Shown: in pieces, positions 1-9,510 of the stretch | Layout of the letters: each line of letters starts with the position of its first letter | Position numbering within the stretch: the stretch's first letter is position 1 | DNA from: BAIKAL-G1 sp943370385 | GTDB lineage: Bacteria > Cyanobacteriota > Cyanobacteriia > PCC-6307 > Cyanobiaceae | Assembly (NCBI GenBank): GCA_943370385.1 | Contig: CALRQT020000007.1 | Span: 1-64,000 of the forward strand | Direction: 5' to 3' | Length of the DNA: 64,000 nucleotides | Made by a program: the position numbers and the translations under genes | Notes under the pieces: model-generated | The model's database searches: none | What the model was told of the DNA's origin: nothing | What the model saw: the letters and a program-made list of their open reading frames with translations, nothing else

Positions 1-2
1 TT

Positions 3-3000
3 AATCAATCCATCACCTTCCGCGCCTGGGACCAATCCAACGGCACAGCTGGCTCCACCGCCGACATCACCACCACCGGCACCGGAACCAGCACTCCCTT
101 CTCGATCGTTTCTGAATCCGTCTCCCTCACCGTTAACCCAGTCAACGACCAGCCCACCGCCTCCAACAACGTCACCCTCTCGGCCGTTGACGAGGACACC
201 ACAGCACCCGCAGGCACCACCTTCTCCAGCCTCGCCAACTCCTTTGGCTACAGCGACGCCACCGACGACCAATCCGCCAAATCCACCACCGGCTCCGGCG
301 GCACCGCAACTGGCGCCTCCACCGCCACGGTCTTCTCCTACATCGCCATTACCGCCAATGGCGCCATCCCCACCCAGGGCAAGTGGCAGGTCTCCAAAAC
401 CGCGGCCCCTTCCGCCAGCACCGCCGCCGATTGGCTCGATATCCCCACAACTGGCCTGGCAACCTCCTCAGCCTTGATCTTCTCCAGCGATCGCCAGATC
501 CGCTTCCTACCCGCTGCCAATTTCCACGGCACTCCTGGCTCCCTCTCCGTCTATCTCGCTGATAACAGCGTCAACCTTTCGAGCTCGGTAACCGGCAGTA
601 CAAACAGCGGCACTAGGTACGACATCACCAACGCCAGCTACGGCGGCACCGCCACAGCCGGCGCCTGGACCTCCACCAGCAAAACCCTCGGCACCTCCGT
701 TGCTGCCATCAACGACGCCCCAACAGCTGCACCCTTAAACGCACCCACATACCTGCCCAAGATTACAGAGGACCTGGCCAATCCCACAGGAGCCACAATC
801 GAGGCCCTCGGCTTCTCCTATAGCGATGAAACAGATGACCAAAGAAGGGTCAGTGGCGGCGAAACTACATCTACCCCATTCGGGGGTATCGCCATAACGG
901 GGAATGGGGCAAACAGCACAAATCAAGGCGTTTGGCAGTACAACCTTTCAGCGAGTAACACCAGTGGCTTTAATAGCTCCTGGGTCACCATTGATAGCGG
1001 CAGCTCAGCTCCGAGTGATAACCAGGCACTCTTGCTACCAACAAGTGCCTCCCTACGCTTCTCGCCTGTCGCCAACTTCTTTGGCCAGCCTGGGGAGCTA
1101 GTCCTGAGGGTATCTGATGACCCTATCAGCTTCACAGAGCAGAGTGACATCAGCACTGAGGACAAGACGATCGGCCATTGGTCTACAGACACCCTGCTGA
1201 CAATCGATGTCTATGAACAAAACGATGTTCCGACATTTGCTGGACTCGATGCGGTATCAACCAATGCCAGCCCAACCCGACCCTACGTGCAGACTGGAGA
1301 AGCCATCATCATCGATTCAGATGCAACATTAGAGGATCAAGAACTTGTTAATGAGCAAGACAATTGGCAGGGAGCGACATTAACAATTCAACGTTGGAAA
1401 GCCGATGGAACAGCGCCTGAACCAAGCAGCGATGATGTAATTTCAGCGGGCGGGGATGCGAGCACTGGCCTGTTCCTCTTAAGCGACGCCACTGGCAACC
1501 ATCTACTGATGGATGGCAACGAGATCGGCACATTCTCACGAGATCCAGACTACGCAGATGGCACCCTAAGCTTCCACTTTTTTGGTGATCCAACCATCTG
1601 CCTGCCGACCAGTTCGCTTGTGAACCAAGTTCTACAATCACTCCAATATAGCAATACCAAAACAGCTCCAGGGTCACTCAACTATTACTCCCTTAAGCTT
1701 GGTATTACCGTTGACGACCAAAACACCAATGCCAGCACAAGTGGGAGTGCAGGCAAAACAGCAGGGGGCCAAGATCAGGGCGATGGCGGCAAGTTAAATA
1801 GCACCGGCCTAATCACAATTAACATCCGGCACCGATACCTCCACACAGAGGACAATCCATTAGGAGCACTATCTCTCGCCGATCAAACGATCACCAGCCC
1901 AAGTGGCGTGGCCAGCAATCGGCTGAGCGCTGAAATCAGCGTAAACCACGGTCGTCTACAGGCTAGCCGCAACATTGCCGGCACAACATTGATGGGCAAT
2001 GGTACGGGCAGCCTAGTGGTCTCGGGAACAGCAGAACACATCAATGCCCTTATCACGACCTTGACCTATGCATCAGACAAGGACTTCAGCGGCAATGACC
2101 AGCTGACTGTCCACATCGAAGACACGATCACCAATGAAACATCGGAAAAAATTACGGCAATTGAGATCGTCCCTGTGAGTGACGGCAGCATCTTAAATGC
2201 GAACTATCGCAGCACAACGACCCAAACGGACATTGCGCAACTAGCCGACAAAATTCTATTTTATTCGGTTGAAGATCAAATCGTACCCCTGCTCCTGGGG
2301 GAACAGGGTATCGACACGGACGGCAGTGAGGATCGGATAGCCCTAGAAATTCTGGATATCCCACCTGGGGCATCCCTAGAAGTGTATCGCAAAGACAAAA
2401 ATAATTATGAAGCCCTACCAACAATCCCCCAACTCAACAGCAGCCTGTCCACGGTCAATCTGCTTGGCTTAAGTGCGAAAGAGCTAGACAGCATGCGGAT
2501 GCGGTTGGAAGCAAACTCGGAGAAAGACTTCAATCTCACCTATAGCGCTACGCGCCGTGACGGCAGCGCAGTGCCGACCACAAGCACAGCCCTGCTAGTC
2601 ATTAACATCAAGCCCCAAGCCGACATGCCTGTGCTGCAGGTGGATGATAGAACCCCAGTGAACGTACAGCGAAGCGCCGGCACGAGCATCATTACCCTGC
2701 CGCCCATAAGCGCTGCCCTTAAAGACATCGATGGCAGTGAAACTCTGGAATTAATTTTGCAGGTGCAACCCACTGCCGGCAAAACCCTACCCGACGACCT
2801 TCAGATATTGGGTGGTTCGACAGTCATCACGGGCACAACCAGGGATGGTCTCCATAACTTTGACCTAACGGGTTTGGTCGCAGGTGGTTTGGGCTCATTG
2901 CAACTAAAGACAAAATCAGATCAAAATTTCATCGTTAATGTGATTGCCCGCTCCACCGATCGCAGCACCGATCCAGATCCCCAAGGCAAGCTCACCAGCA

Positions 3001-6000
3001 TCAGCGAAACCAAAGAGAGCCTCTTTATCAGCCAGAGCGCCGATGGTTCTCCAGCAACAATAGCTAAATTCCCAACCCTACTCGCAAGCACCGTTGAAGA
3101 TAGCAATAGCTTCCTGAGCTTACAAGGCACCATGGCCGTTGACGATACAGACAACATCGTGAGCGGGATCAGCATCGGCGACATCTTGATTGTAAAAATC
3201 AAATCTGGCTTTGGCACGATTTCATTGCAATCAAATAGCAGCAATGACAAAACTACTATCACCAACAACACAGATCTACAAATCACAGGTGAAGGCAGCA
3301 ATGAACTGACCTTGACCGGCCACAAAGCCGCCATTAATGCAGCTCTTGACCTACTCAATTACCAAAGTAGGGATAACTTCTTTGGTACAGACACACTCAC
3401 GCTCATCCTCACGGACACGGATGAAGATTTCAGCGAAATGCGCAGCGTCGACATCAAAGTTGACCCGGCGCCAGACTCCATTGTGGCCCTTAACAGCCTT
3501 CTGGTCATGGATGAAGACACGGCCAGAAATTTCACCCTTACGGATTTCAGCTATTCAGATGCAATTGACCGTAACTCCTCCTATTTCAACGAAGAAATAG
3601 ATACGATCCGTATCTTAGGCGTACCCCAAGAAACCCTGGCCAACGGCAGCCGTAAGGACAGGGGGATTCTTGTAATGCGTGATCCATCCGATCCCTCTGA
3701 TAGCAGCCTTTTCCAATACTTCAGCACCGATGGGGGCAAATACCGTCGCTCCGATCCCCTCACATTGGCGGATGGCAGCCGTTTATTTGCAACGGAAGTC
3801 AACACCACGGCCCTGAGTTCAACCCAGCCCCTGACCCTAGATGTCAGCAAACTAGAGCTAATTTTCTACGTGCCAGAAGCCAATGAATCAAGCCAAACCT
3901 ATGCAGACTTCAGCTTACTTCTGAGCACAAATGATTCAACTCCAAGTGTTGATAGCGCTGACAATCCCACAAGCGACAATTGGAGCAACCTCAGCACGAT
4001 GACAATTGCTGTAAGGGGCCTCAATGATTTGCCGATCATTAAACCCTACACAGTACCCTTCGCTGGCCTACCTGGGGGCGAACTCTCCGTCGATATCGGT
4101 AGCCGCCTCAGCGATGCTGATAATAAGACCCTGCAAATGGTGAGTTATGGCATCAGCGATAATGGCTTGGCACCAACCAAATTCAAAACTCTCAAAACAA
4201 ACTATCGACTTGGCGATGTTCTGCGCCCATCGATCAGCTTAACAGCAGCAAATGGGGACGCATTAGCGGAAGGATCCTATGAACTGTGGTTGAAGGTCCA
4301 AGACATGCTAACTAGCACTCCAGTGGTCGAGAAGGTAGCCAATTTAAACCTGACGAATAGCCATAGCTTCTCCAATACGCCGATCACCTATGTGCCATCC
4401 TTACAGAACAGTAGTGCAACCTTGCAGCACCTAGAGAACCAACGCGAGGTGCTGCTTGGCTCGCTAATGGTAGGTCCAGCTACTACCCCCATCCCGATCG
4501 AACACCTGCTCCAGATTCCAACTGGCGATACCCTCAATATCCGTCTCAGTGGTATCGACGCTAATCGATTCCAGGTGACTGAAACAATCCAGGGCGGCAC
4601 CGTGGGCCATTACCTCTACTTCCGCAGGGCTCCAGACCAGGACTATCCCAACGATGGCAACAAGGATGGCACGTACGAACTCACAATTAGCGTGAATGAT
4701 GAGGAGGGCAATGCCACCCTGGCTGGGGGTCGAGGGGTAGTGACGAGCGAACTATCACTCAAGATTATTCTTCAAAACGATCCCGATGAATTCTTTCAAC
4801 TCTCACCTGGAACCACAACCAATATAAGCATCCCAGCCCGTGGGGAGCAGGGAACGAACGTCACAAGCGAAATCAACCTAGGCAGCCTCTTCCTGCAGGT
4901 GGGTGGCAGCGAAGGCAGTCCCAGTTACTTCCTGGCAGACCAGGTGACCAATGACGACCCCAAATGGCGTGAGGGCCTATCCCCTTACGACCTCACCGTT
5001 AACCTCAGCACTCCCAACGAAGCGGCCAATTCCATCACGGTGGATTTGGGTCAAGCCCCACCAACGGCCCCTGACCTAAGCGCCATCGTAGGAGCACAAA
5101 TGACGCTTTCAAGCGGAGTCACCGCCTGGGCTCGCTATGGGAACAATTTCAGCGTCACCAGGGCGCCCATATCCTTCAGCTATGACTTGGCGCCCAATAA
5201 CATCCCTGCCACGCCAGGGCAGACGATTCGCTTTACGATCGATGCGAACCAGCTCAATGGTGCCAATAGTTTCTTGCTGAAAGAGAGTTCAGGAAGTGCC
5301 ACTGTGGTGAGCCTGTTCAATTGGGACACCCTCAGTGGAACCGGCGCCCGCCTTGAAGATACCAATGGTGATGGCAAGGCCGATGTACTTGCCATTTATA
5401 TCCATGATGACGGCCGTGGCGACGCCAGTGAAGCCCTCAATCAAACGATCAGCCGCAGCGGTTACCTGGCCTATATACCGCGCGTCGAAAAAGATGGCTT
5501 TATCTTCGAAATCATCGACAATAAGCTCCAAACAACCTTGGCCGCCAACACTATGGCCAATACCAACCTCTACCTAAGGACAAGCGTAGGTAACAATGGC
5601 AACGGGTTCACGTTTGCAATCGCATCGGATTACGATGGCGATGGCGTGAATAACATGGTTGAATCTTTTGCTGGAGATCTCAACAATGATGGCGTTGTTG
5701 ATGCCTCCCAAAACAGCGTGGCTTCCATGCAAACCATCGCTAGCACAGATGACGAGGTGAACACCTGGGCCTCCCTAGACATCGTTAGCTCAAACCTAAC
5801 TTTTGGCGAAGTCATTAGTAGCCAGCTCAATGATATCATGGCAGCTCAAGTCAGCTCAGGCAGCTCCACCGAAACAGGTAACTACGCTGTAGAGCTTTCC
5901 TTTGTAGATACATATAATTTTGACCCACTGACAACCTGGTCCAGATCCAACGAGGCTTCAGACCTGAATGACGACGGCCTAATCAACGTCAATGACGCCC

Positions 6001-7805
6001 TCGCACAGATCCAGAATGACTTGGCCTCAAGCACGCAAGACGTCAACCTTAGGGATGGCTTCTTCAACTTTACGATTATGCCCATCGTCACATTTAGCGG
6101 CAATGTGACGGAAGACACGAAGTCACTTATTCGCGCCGCCGTCGAAGCTGAATTCTCAGCATCTGTCCGTACGGTCGTCGTCAAGCTACCGGATGGATCA
6201 GCGGCCAATGCTTATATCAAACTAGCCCCTGACGGCAACTACTACAACTTCACCTATAGCAATGACCCGAATGCCGTTGGCACCTATCGCTCCGCAGGCG
6301 CCGATGGCACAGTTGGCACTGCCGACGACGGTGCCCTCGTCAAAGCCACCGGTGTTGGCGCCCGCATGGTGGATTATCTCAGGGATATCTATGGCTACAA
6401 TCCAGACACTGGTCTTTATAGTGATGAACCGGATGGTTTCTGGGATAACCTACTGTTAGACCAAGCTGGCATCCAATTTAATCTCAGCGCGGTTACGGAT
6501 GACAGCTTAGTTGAACTCAACAATGCCCTTGATTTAACGGGGGATAGGGCCTACAGCTTGGCTGACTTTATCGACCTTGACGGGGACGGGAAATACGATT
6601 TTGTTCTCGACAAGAGCACTACGGTGGATGGGCTAGAAGTGTTTTCGCCAGAAGCCGTCTTGCTTTACCTCCGTGATGGCTATTGGGGCGATTACGATGC
6701 CAACGTCAATGGCCAGATCCTCGATCCGGGCGGTCCTGGCTATTTCACACCAGTGCCTGCAACGGTGATGAATGAAGGTTGGGACACGGAGACACTAACC
6801 ATTCCGGGCTCATTTAACGTCAGAACTGCTGACACAAGTAATTCGCCTACCGATAGGACCTGGACCCTCGATCTCTACGATCCAGCCGCGATTGAAGTGG
6901 GCGATAGCGGGGGCTACGGTCAGGCCCCCCTCGAGGCCCACCTGGTGGCCCTATCCCGCCAAGCCCTCCAGACCTGGGCGGAACGCCAGGGCCTGAACAC
7001 CGGTGCGTTGGTGTCCCATCACTCCTCCAGTAAAACCGATCCCCAGGCAGGACGCGGTCAAGGGATACAGCCATTCCGTGCCGTAGAGGAAACCCAGACG
7101 GCCCTGTCCAACCTCGGCACAAACCTGCTGGAGATCCTTGCCATGGGTGCTGGCAGCCTCTTCGCCTTGGAGCTTGCTGGACGGAAGCTGCAGCGTCGGC
7201 CGGTGGCCTGGCTTGCGGGCATCCTGCCGGCCGTGCGCCGGCCTCGGGCGAACCGCAAGGTGGAAGGTGAAATCCTGGCGATCTTCCTGATGGGCAATCC
7301 TGGATCGCTCCTGCGGATCGTGGCCGCTGAAGTCCATGACGATGGCCTGACCGTCCTCGTGGAACAAGCCCTGCCCATGGAGCTCGCAGCAGCATCCCAG
7401 CTGGACCAAAGCCAATTGGCTGAGCTGCTCGATCAACTACTGATCAAACTGGAGGACCAGGGGCGCAGCCACAATGACCTCCTACTCTTTGACCCCCAAC
7501 TGAAGCCCCACCTAGCTACCATCAAGCCGCTTGGTGAGCAACAAAAGCCCCTAGAACTTGCCGGTCTAAGGGCGGCCATTAGCAAGTTAGGTATGGACGA
7601 TCTCGACCAGCTGAAGAGCTGGCTTAGCCGCCCCAGCCAGGCACCCACAGTCCAATCGGGAGCTGGTGAATTACTTTTACAAGAGTTGCGAGGTCGTCAA
7701 ACGCAATGGTCAGAACAAGTGGAAGGGGGTAGGGCCTCCATCACAGGTCTGCTCGAACTGAGCCTATCCCTAAGCCAAAAGGATGGGGGGTTCAGCCTAC
7801 TCTAG
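3..7805 (+). CDS. Giant repetitive surface adhesin, 3' part (5' end outside window)
   Basis: The reading frame is open from the left edge to the stop at 7803-7805, giving 2600 visible residues with no start inside the window; the ATG at 474 is internal, because the frame upstream encodes the same repeat type. The N-terminal visible part has tandem Ig/cadherin-like units that begin with an ND-x-PT motif and contain SDATDDQ-type and RFLPAANFHGTPG-type signatures. The body is rich in Ser, Thr, Asp and Asn and nearly free of Cys. Calcium-loop sequences follow: DTNGDGKAD (about 5358), DYDGDGVNN (about 5629), a dockerin-like DLNDDGLINVNDAL (about 5962) and DLDGDGKYD (about 6573). The last 300 residues differ: a hydrophobic stretch (about 7120-7180), then a charged helical tail. 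I see no RTX nonapeptides. The family is known for secreted cell-surface adhesins; export by the adjacent type I genes is inferred from position. Confidence 0.85.
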   Translation, partial: NQSITFRAWDQSNGTAGSTADITTTGTGTSTPFSIVSESVSLTVNPVNDQPTASNNVTLSAVDEDTTAPAGTTFSSLANSFGYSDATDDQSAKSTTGSGGTATGASTATVFSYIAITANGAIPTQGKWQVSKTAAPSASTAADWLDIPTTGLATSSALIFSSDRQIRFLPAANFHGTPGSLSVYLADNSVNLSSSVTGSTNSGTRYDITNASYGGTATAGAWTSTSKTLGTSVAAINDAPTAAPLNAPTYLPKITEDLANPTGATIEALGFSYSDETDDQRRVSGGETTSTPFGGIAITGNGANSTNQGVWQYNLSASNTSGFNSSWVTIDSGSSAPSDNQALLLPTSASLRFSPVANFFGQPGELVLRVSDDPISFTEQSDISTEDKTIGHWSTDTLLTIDVYEQNDVPTFAGLDAVSTNASPTRPYVQTGEAIIIDSDATLEDQELVNEQDNWQGATLTIQRWKADGTAPEPSSDDVISAGGDASTGLFLLSDATGNHLLMDGNEIGTFSRDPDYADGTLSFHFFGDPTICLPTSSLVNQVLQSLQYSNTKTAPGSLNYYSLKLGITVDDQNTNASTSGSAGKTAGGQDQGDGGKLNSTGLITINIRHRYLHTEDNPLGALSLADQTITSPSGVASNRLSAEISVNHGRLQASRNIAGTTLMGNGTGSLVVSGTAEHINALITTLTYASDKDFSGNDQLTVHIEDTITNETSEKITAIEIVPVSDGSILNANYRSTTTQTDIAQLADKILFYSVEDQIVPLLLGEQGIDTDGSEDRIALEILDIPPGASLEVYRKDKNNYEALPTIPQLNSSLSTVNLLGLSAKELDSMRMRLEANSEKDFNLTYSATRRDGSAVPTTSTALLVINIKPQADMPVLQVDDRTPVNVQRSAGTSIITLPPISAALKDIDGSETLELILQVQPTAGKTLPDDLQILGGSTVITGTTRDGLHNFDLTGLVAGGLGSLQLKTKSDQNFIVNVIARSTDRSTDPDPQGKLTSISETKESLFISQSADGSPATIAKFPTLLASTVEDSNSFLSLQGTMAVDDTDNIVSGISIGDILIVKIKSGFGTISLQSNSSNDKTTITNNTDLQITGEGSNELTLTGHKAAINAALDLLNYQSRDNFFGTDTLTLILTDTDEDFSEMRSVDIKVDPAPDSIVALNSLLVMDEDTARNFTLTDFSYSDAIDRNSSYFNEEIDTIRILGVPQETLANGSRKDRGILVMRDPSDPSDSSLFQYFSTDGGKYRRSDPLTLADGSRLFATEVNTTALSSTQPLTLDVSKLELIFYVPEANESSQTYADFSLLLSTNDSTPSVDSADNPTSDNWSNLSTMTIAVRGLNDLPIIKPYTVPFAGLPGGELSVDIGSRLSDADNKTLQMVSYGISDNGLAPTKFKTLKTNYRLGDVLRPSISLTAANGDALAEGSYELWLKVQDMLTSTPVVEKVANLNLTNSHSFSNTPITYVPSLQNSSATLQHLENQREVLLGSLMVGPATTPIPIEHLLQIPTGDTLNIRLSGIDANRFQVTETIQGGTVGHYLYFRRAPDQDYPNDGNKDGTYELTISVNDEEGNATLAGGRGVVTSELSLKIILQNDPDEFFQLSPGTTTNISIPARGEQGTNVTSEINLGSLFLQVGGSEGSPSYFLADQVTNDDPKWREGLSPYDLTVNLSTPNEAANSITVDLGQAPPTAPDLSAIVGAQMTLSSGVTAWARYGNNFSVTRAPISFSYDLAPNNIPATPGQTIRFTIDANQLNGANSFLLKESSGSATVVSLFNWDTLSGTGARLEDTNGDGKADVLAIYIHDDGRGDASEALNQTISRSGYLAYIPRVEKDGFIFEIIDNKLQTTLAANTMANTNLYLRTSVGNNGNGFTFAIASDYDGDGVNNMVESFAGDLNNDGVVDASQNSVASMQTIASTDDEVNTWASLDIVSSNLTFGEVISSQLNDIMAAQVSSGSSTETGNYAVELSFVDTYNFDPLTTWSRSNEASDLNDDGLINVNDALAQIQNDLASSTQDVNLRDGFFNFTIMPIVTFSGNVTEDTKSLIRAAVEAEFSASVRTVVVKLPDGSAANAYIKLAPDGNYYNFTYSNDPNAVGTYRSAGADGTVGTADDGALVKATGVGARMVDYLRDIYGYNPDTGLYSDEPDGFWDNLLLDQAGIQFNLSAVTDDSLVELNNALDLTGDRAYSLADFIDLDGDGKYDFVLDKSTTVDGLEVFSPEAVLLYLRDGYWGDYDANVNGQILDPGGPGYFTPVPATVMNEGWDTETLTIPGSFNVRTADTSNSPTDRTWTLDLYDPAAIEVGDSGGYGQAPLEAHLVALSRQALQTWAERQGLNTGALVSHHSSSKTDPQAGRGQGIQPFRAVEETQTALSNLGTNLLEILAMGAGSLFALELAGRKLQRRPVAWLAGILPAVRRPRANRKVEGEILAIFLMGNPGSLLRIVAAEVHDDGLTVLVEQALPMELAAASQLDQSQLAELLDQLLIKLEDQGRSHNDLLLFDPQLKPHLATIKPLGEQQKPLELAGLRAAISKLGMDDLDQLKSWLSRPSQAPTVQSGAGELLLQELRGRQTQWSEQVEGGRASITGLLELSLSLSQKDGGFSLL
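144..1220 (+). repeat. Two divergent tandem protein repeats (189 and 170 codons) in the adhesin
   Basis: Unit 1 (144-710) and unit 2 (711-1220) both open with NDxPTA and share, in the same order, an acidic ED segment, a FxYSDxTDDQ motif, a G-rich turn, an IAITxNGA-like strand, a GxWQ strand and an RFxPxANFxGxPG motif. A third ND-V-PT start at 1221 begins a more diverged region, and the first 140 bases are the end of an earlier unit. The DNA of unit 1 is strongly C-ending at third positions, while unit 2 is more mixed. Confidence 0.75.
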
Positions 7806-7821
7806 GGCGGGGACTGAAGGA

Positions 7822-7850
7822 TCGGTGGATCGATCGCCTGGATCCACCGA
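7822..7850 (+). terminator. Hairpin after adhesin gene, possible terminator
   Basis: A perfect 10-bp inverted repeat (TCGGTGGATC / GATCCACCGA) with a 9-base loop starts 17 bases after the adhesin stop. The sequence after it has only a weak T-rich stretch (CTGTTCTT), so it could be a weak intrinsic terminator or just a 3' stabilising hairpin. Confidence 0.5.
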
Positions 7851-7991
7851 CTGTTCTTAGTAGACACTAAAAAACTAAATCGAAGTATCAAATTTTCAAG
7901 GACAAATTTCAAACAGAATTACTCTCAACACCTATTTCAGCGACAGAATTACATCTACCTGCGAGGCTTAGCTATGTGCTCATAAAGCCAC

Positions 7992-8282
7992 TCAGGCACC
8001 CGGTGCCTTCCAGTCTTCCCACTCCACTTCCACGTCTAGGAGGGCCGTGGGATCGGGGGGCGGAATACGGGCCAGCAGATCGGTGGGCAAACCAAGCCGC
8101 TGGAACACCTCCTGGCGCTGATCCTGCCCCATGGTTCCAAAAGACTTCACCACCTCGCGAATCTTCTTTTCCTTGTAAACGATGCCCATCAGCACCTCTT
8201 GGTCATCGGGCTCCAGGCCTTCAAACCATTGGACAAACTGTTGGACCCTTTCACTGGTGGCTGGGCGGGAGGTGTCTGGCAT
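7992..8282 (-). CDS. Conserved small protein next to type I secretion genes, unknown function
   Basis: This 96-residue soluble protein has ATG start, no signal peptide and no membrane segment. It is acidic with a helical N-terminal half (ERVQQFVQWFEGLEP) and a Pro-rich, Trp-containing C-terminal tail. It lies 73 bases downstream of the HlyD-family gene on the same strand and converges on the adhesin gene, so it may be the last gene of the export operon. I do not recognise the family. Length, normal codon use and clean ends support a real gene. Confidence 0.6.
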   Translation of the reverse strand: MPDTSRPATSERVQQFVQWFEGLEPDDQEVLMGIVYKEKKIREVVKSFGTMGQDQRQEVFQRLGLPTDLLARIPPPDPTALLDVEVEWEDWKAPGA

Positions 8283-8355
8283 GCTGAAAAAGGGTCGGAA
8301 GACGGAATAACTGAGGGCGTTGATTCAATGGGGTGATGGACGGCAAGCCGAGACC

Positions 8356-9510
8356 TTAGCCAGGTCCTGAACGAATGCTGCGCAAGGCATCGAGGGCCTT
8401 CTCAACGGCATCCGTGAGCAGGGTGATCACCCGCTTCTCGCGGAGAATTAGGTTGACCTGCACGGTGCTGCCAGGGCTGAGCATAAAACGTTTGCCACTG
8501 CGTTCCAAGAAAGGGCGGCTCAACGAAACGTAAGCTGGATAACGCGCTTGGGGATGTTGCTGATCAGCTGGAAGCGAGGAGGTGCCAATGGCCTTTAAGC
8601 TCCCGGGGATGGAACCATATTGGGTAAAGGGATAGGCATCAATCCGCACCTGGGCCTGTTGGCCAGGATGGAGTTGACCCACATCCCGGGTTGAGAGGTA
8701 AACCTTGGCTTCCAGGGTCCCCTGGGGAACGATCTGTACCAGGGTCTCGCCAGGGGTGGCTGCATAGCCAGCACTGAACGCCACTAAATTAAAAACCTGG
8801 CCAGCCATCGGTGCGCGTAGCACCTCATATTGCTGGGTTTCGCGCACCTCAAGCTGCTGGCGCTCGAGGTTACTGATCTCCTTAAGGCTTTCCTCCTTCG
8901 TCTTCAGAAGTTGGGCCTCCACTTCGCGCACGTTGGCATCAGCCTGGTCAATCTCTGCCCGCAATTGGTTGACCCGGTTTCGCTGCTGCAGGATCTGCAT
9001 GCGTTGGATTCCGCCCTCCCGACCCAAGGGTTCGATCTGGTCGAGGATTTGTTGCTCCGTCCTTAAGGAGTCCCGCAAGCTGACGCCTCGGGAGCGGAGG
9101 CTGTCAAGACGGGCCAGAATCGAACGATCCTCTTCGGAAGACCGTCGCCTCTCTAAGGTCAGTTGGCTGGACAAGGTTGTGGCCCGCTTGGCGGACACAT
9201 CGGGATCAAAACGCAGCAGGGGCTGGCCTTGGATCACCGACTGACCCTCCTTCACCAGCACCTCCTGCAACACACCAGCCACAGGAGCCTTAATCGGCCG
9301 GGCAGCGCCAACAGGTTGCAACTCGCCTGTGGCTACAACAACCTCGTCAATTTTAGCCAAGGCGGCATAAATAAAGCCAAAACAACCGGTGCCAATGATC
9401 GTCCACACCACCGCCTGACTCCAGATCGCCGCAGGTTTGAGGCGAACCTCCTGGTGATCCAGGGGACGGGCGGCCAAGGCCTGGGGACTACGGCGCATTA
9501 ACTTGCTCAT
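8356..9510 (-). CDS. HlyD-family type I secretion periplasmic adaptor
   Basis: This 384-residue membrane fusion protein would link an inner-membrane ABC exporter to an outer-membrane channel. It has a short cytoplasmic N-terminus, one membrane segment (about residues 30-52, VVWTIIGTGCFGFIYAALA), a barrel/lipoyl half-motif (about 65-105, including APVAGVLQEVLVKEGQSV), a long coiled-coil hairpin (about 115-220) and a second half-motif (LRAPMAGQVFNL) followed by a beta-barrel domain. Its ATG overlaps the TGA of the upstream ABC gene by 4 bases, so the two are translationally coupled. The likely cargo is the giant adhesin encoded convergently, which is inference from position. No TolC-type gene is in view; cyanobacteria usually encode it elsewhere. 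Confidence 0.9.
   Translation of the reverse strand: MSKLMRRSPQALAARPLDHQEVRLKPAAIWSQAVVWTIIGTGCFGFIYAALAKIDEVVVATGELQPVGAARPIKAPVAGVLQEVLVKEGQSVIQGQPLLRFDPDVSAKRATTLSSQLTLERRRSSEEDRSILARLDSLRSRGVSLRDSLRTEQQILDQIEPLGREGGIQRMQILQQRNRVNQLRAEIDQADANVREVEAQLLKTKEESLKEISNLERQQLEVRETQQYEVLRAPMAGQVFNLVAFSAGYAATPGETLVQIVPQGTLEAKVYLSTRDVGQLHPGQQAQVRIDAYPFTQYGSIPGSLKAIGTSSLPADQQHPQARYPAYVSLSRPFLERSGKRFMLSPGSTVQVNLILREKRVITLLTDAVEKALDALRSIRSGPG

Noticed and set aside
3..7805. RTX calcium-binding nonapeptides in the adhesin
   Set aside because: No GGxGxDxUx repeats seen; the calcium loops are EF-hand/dockerin-like instead.
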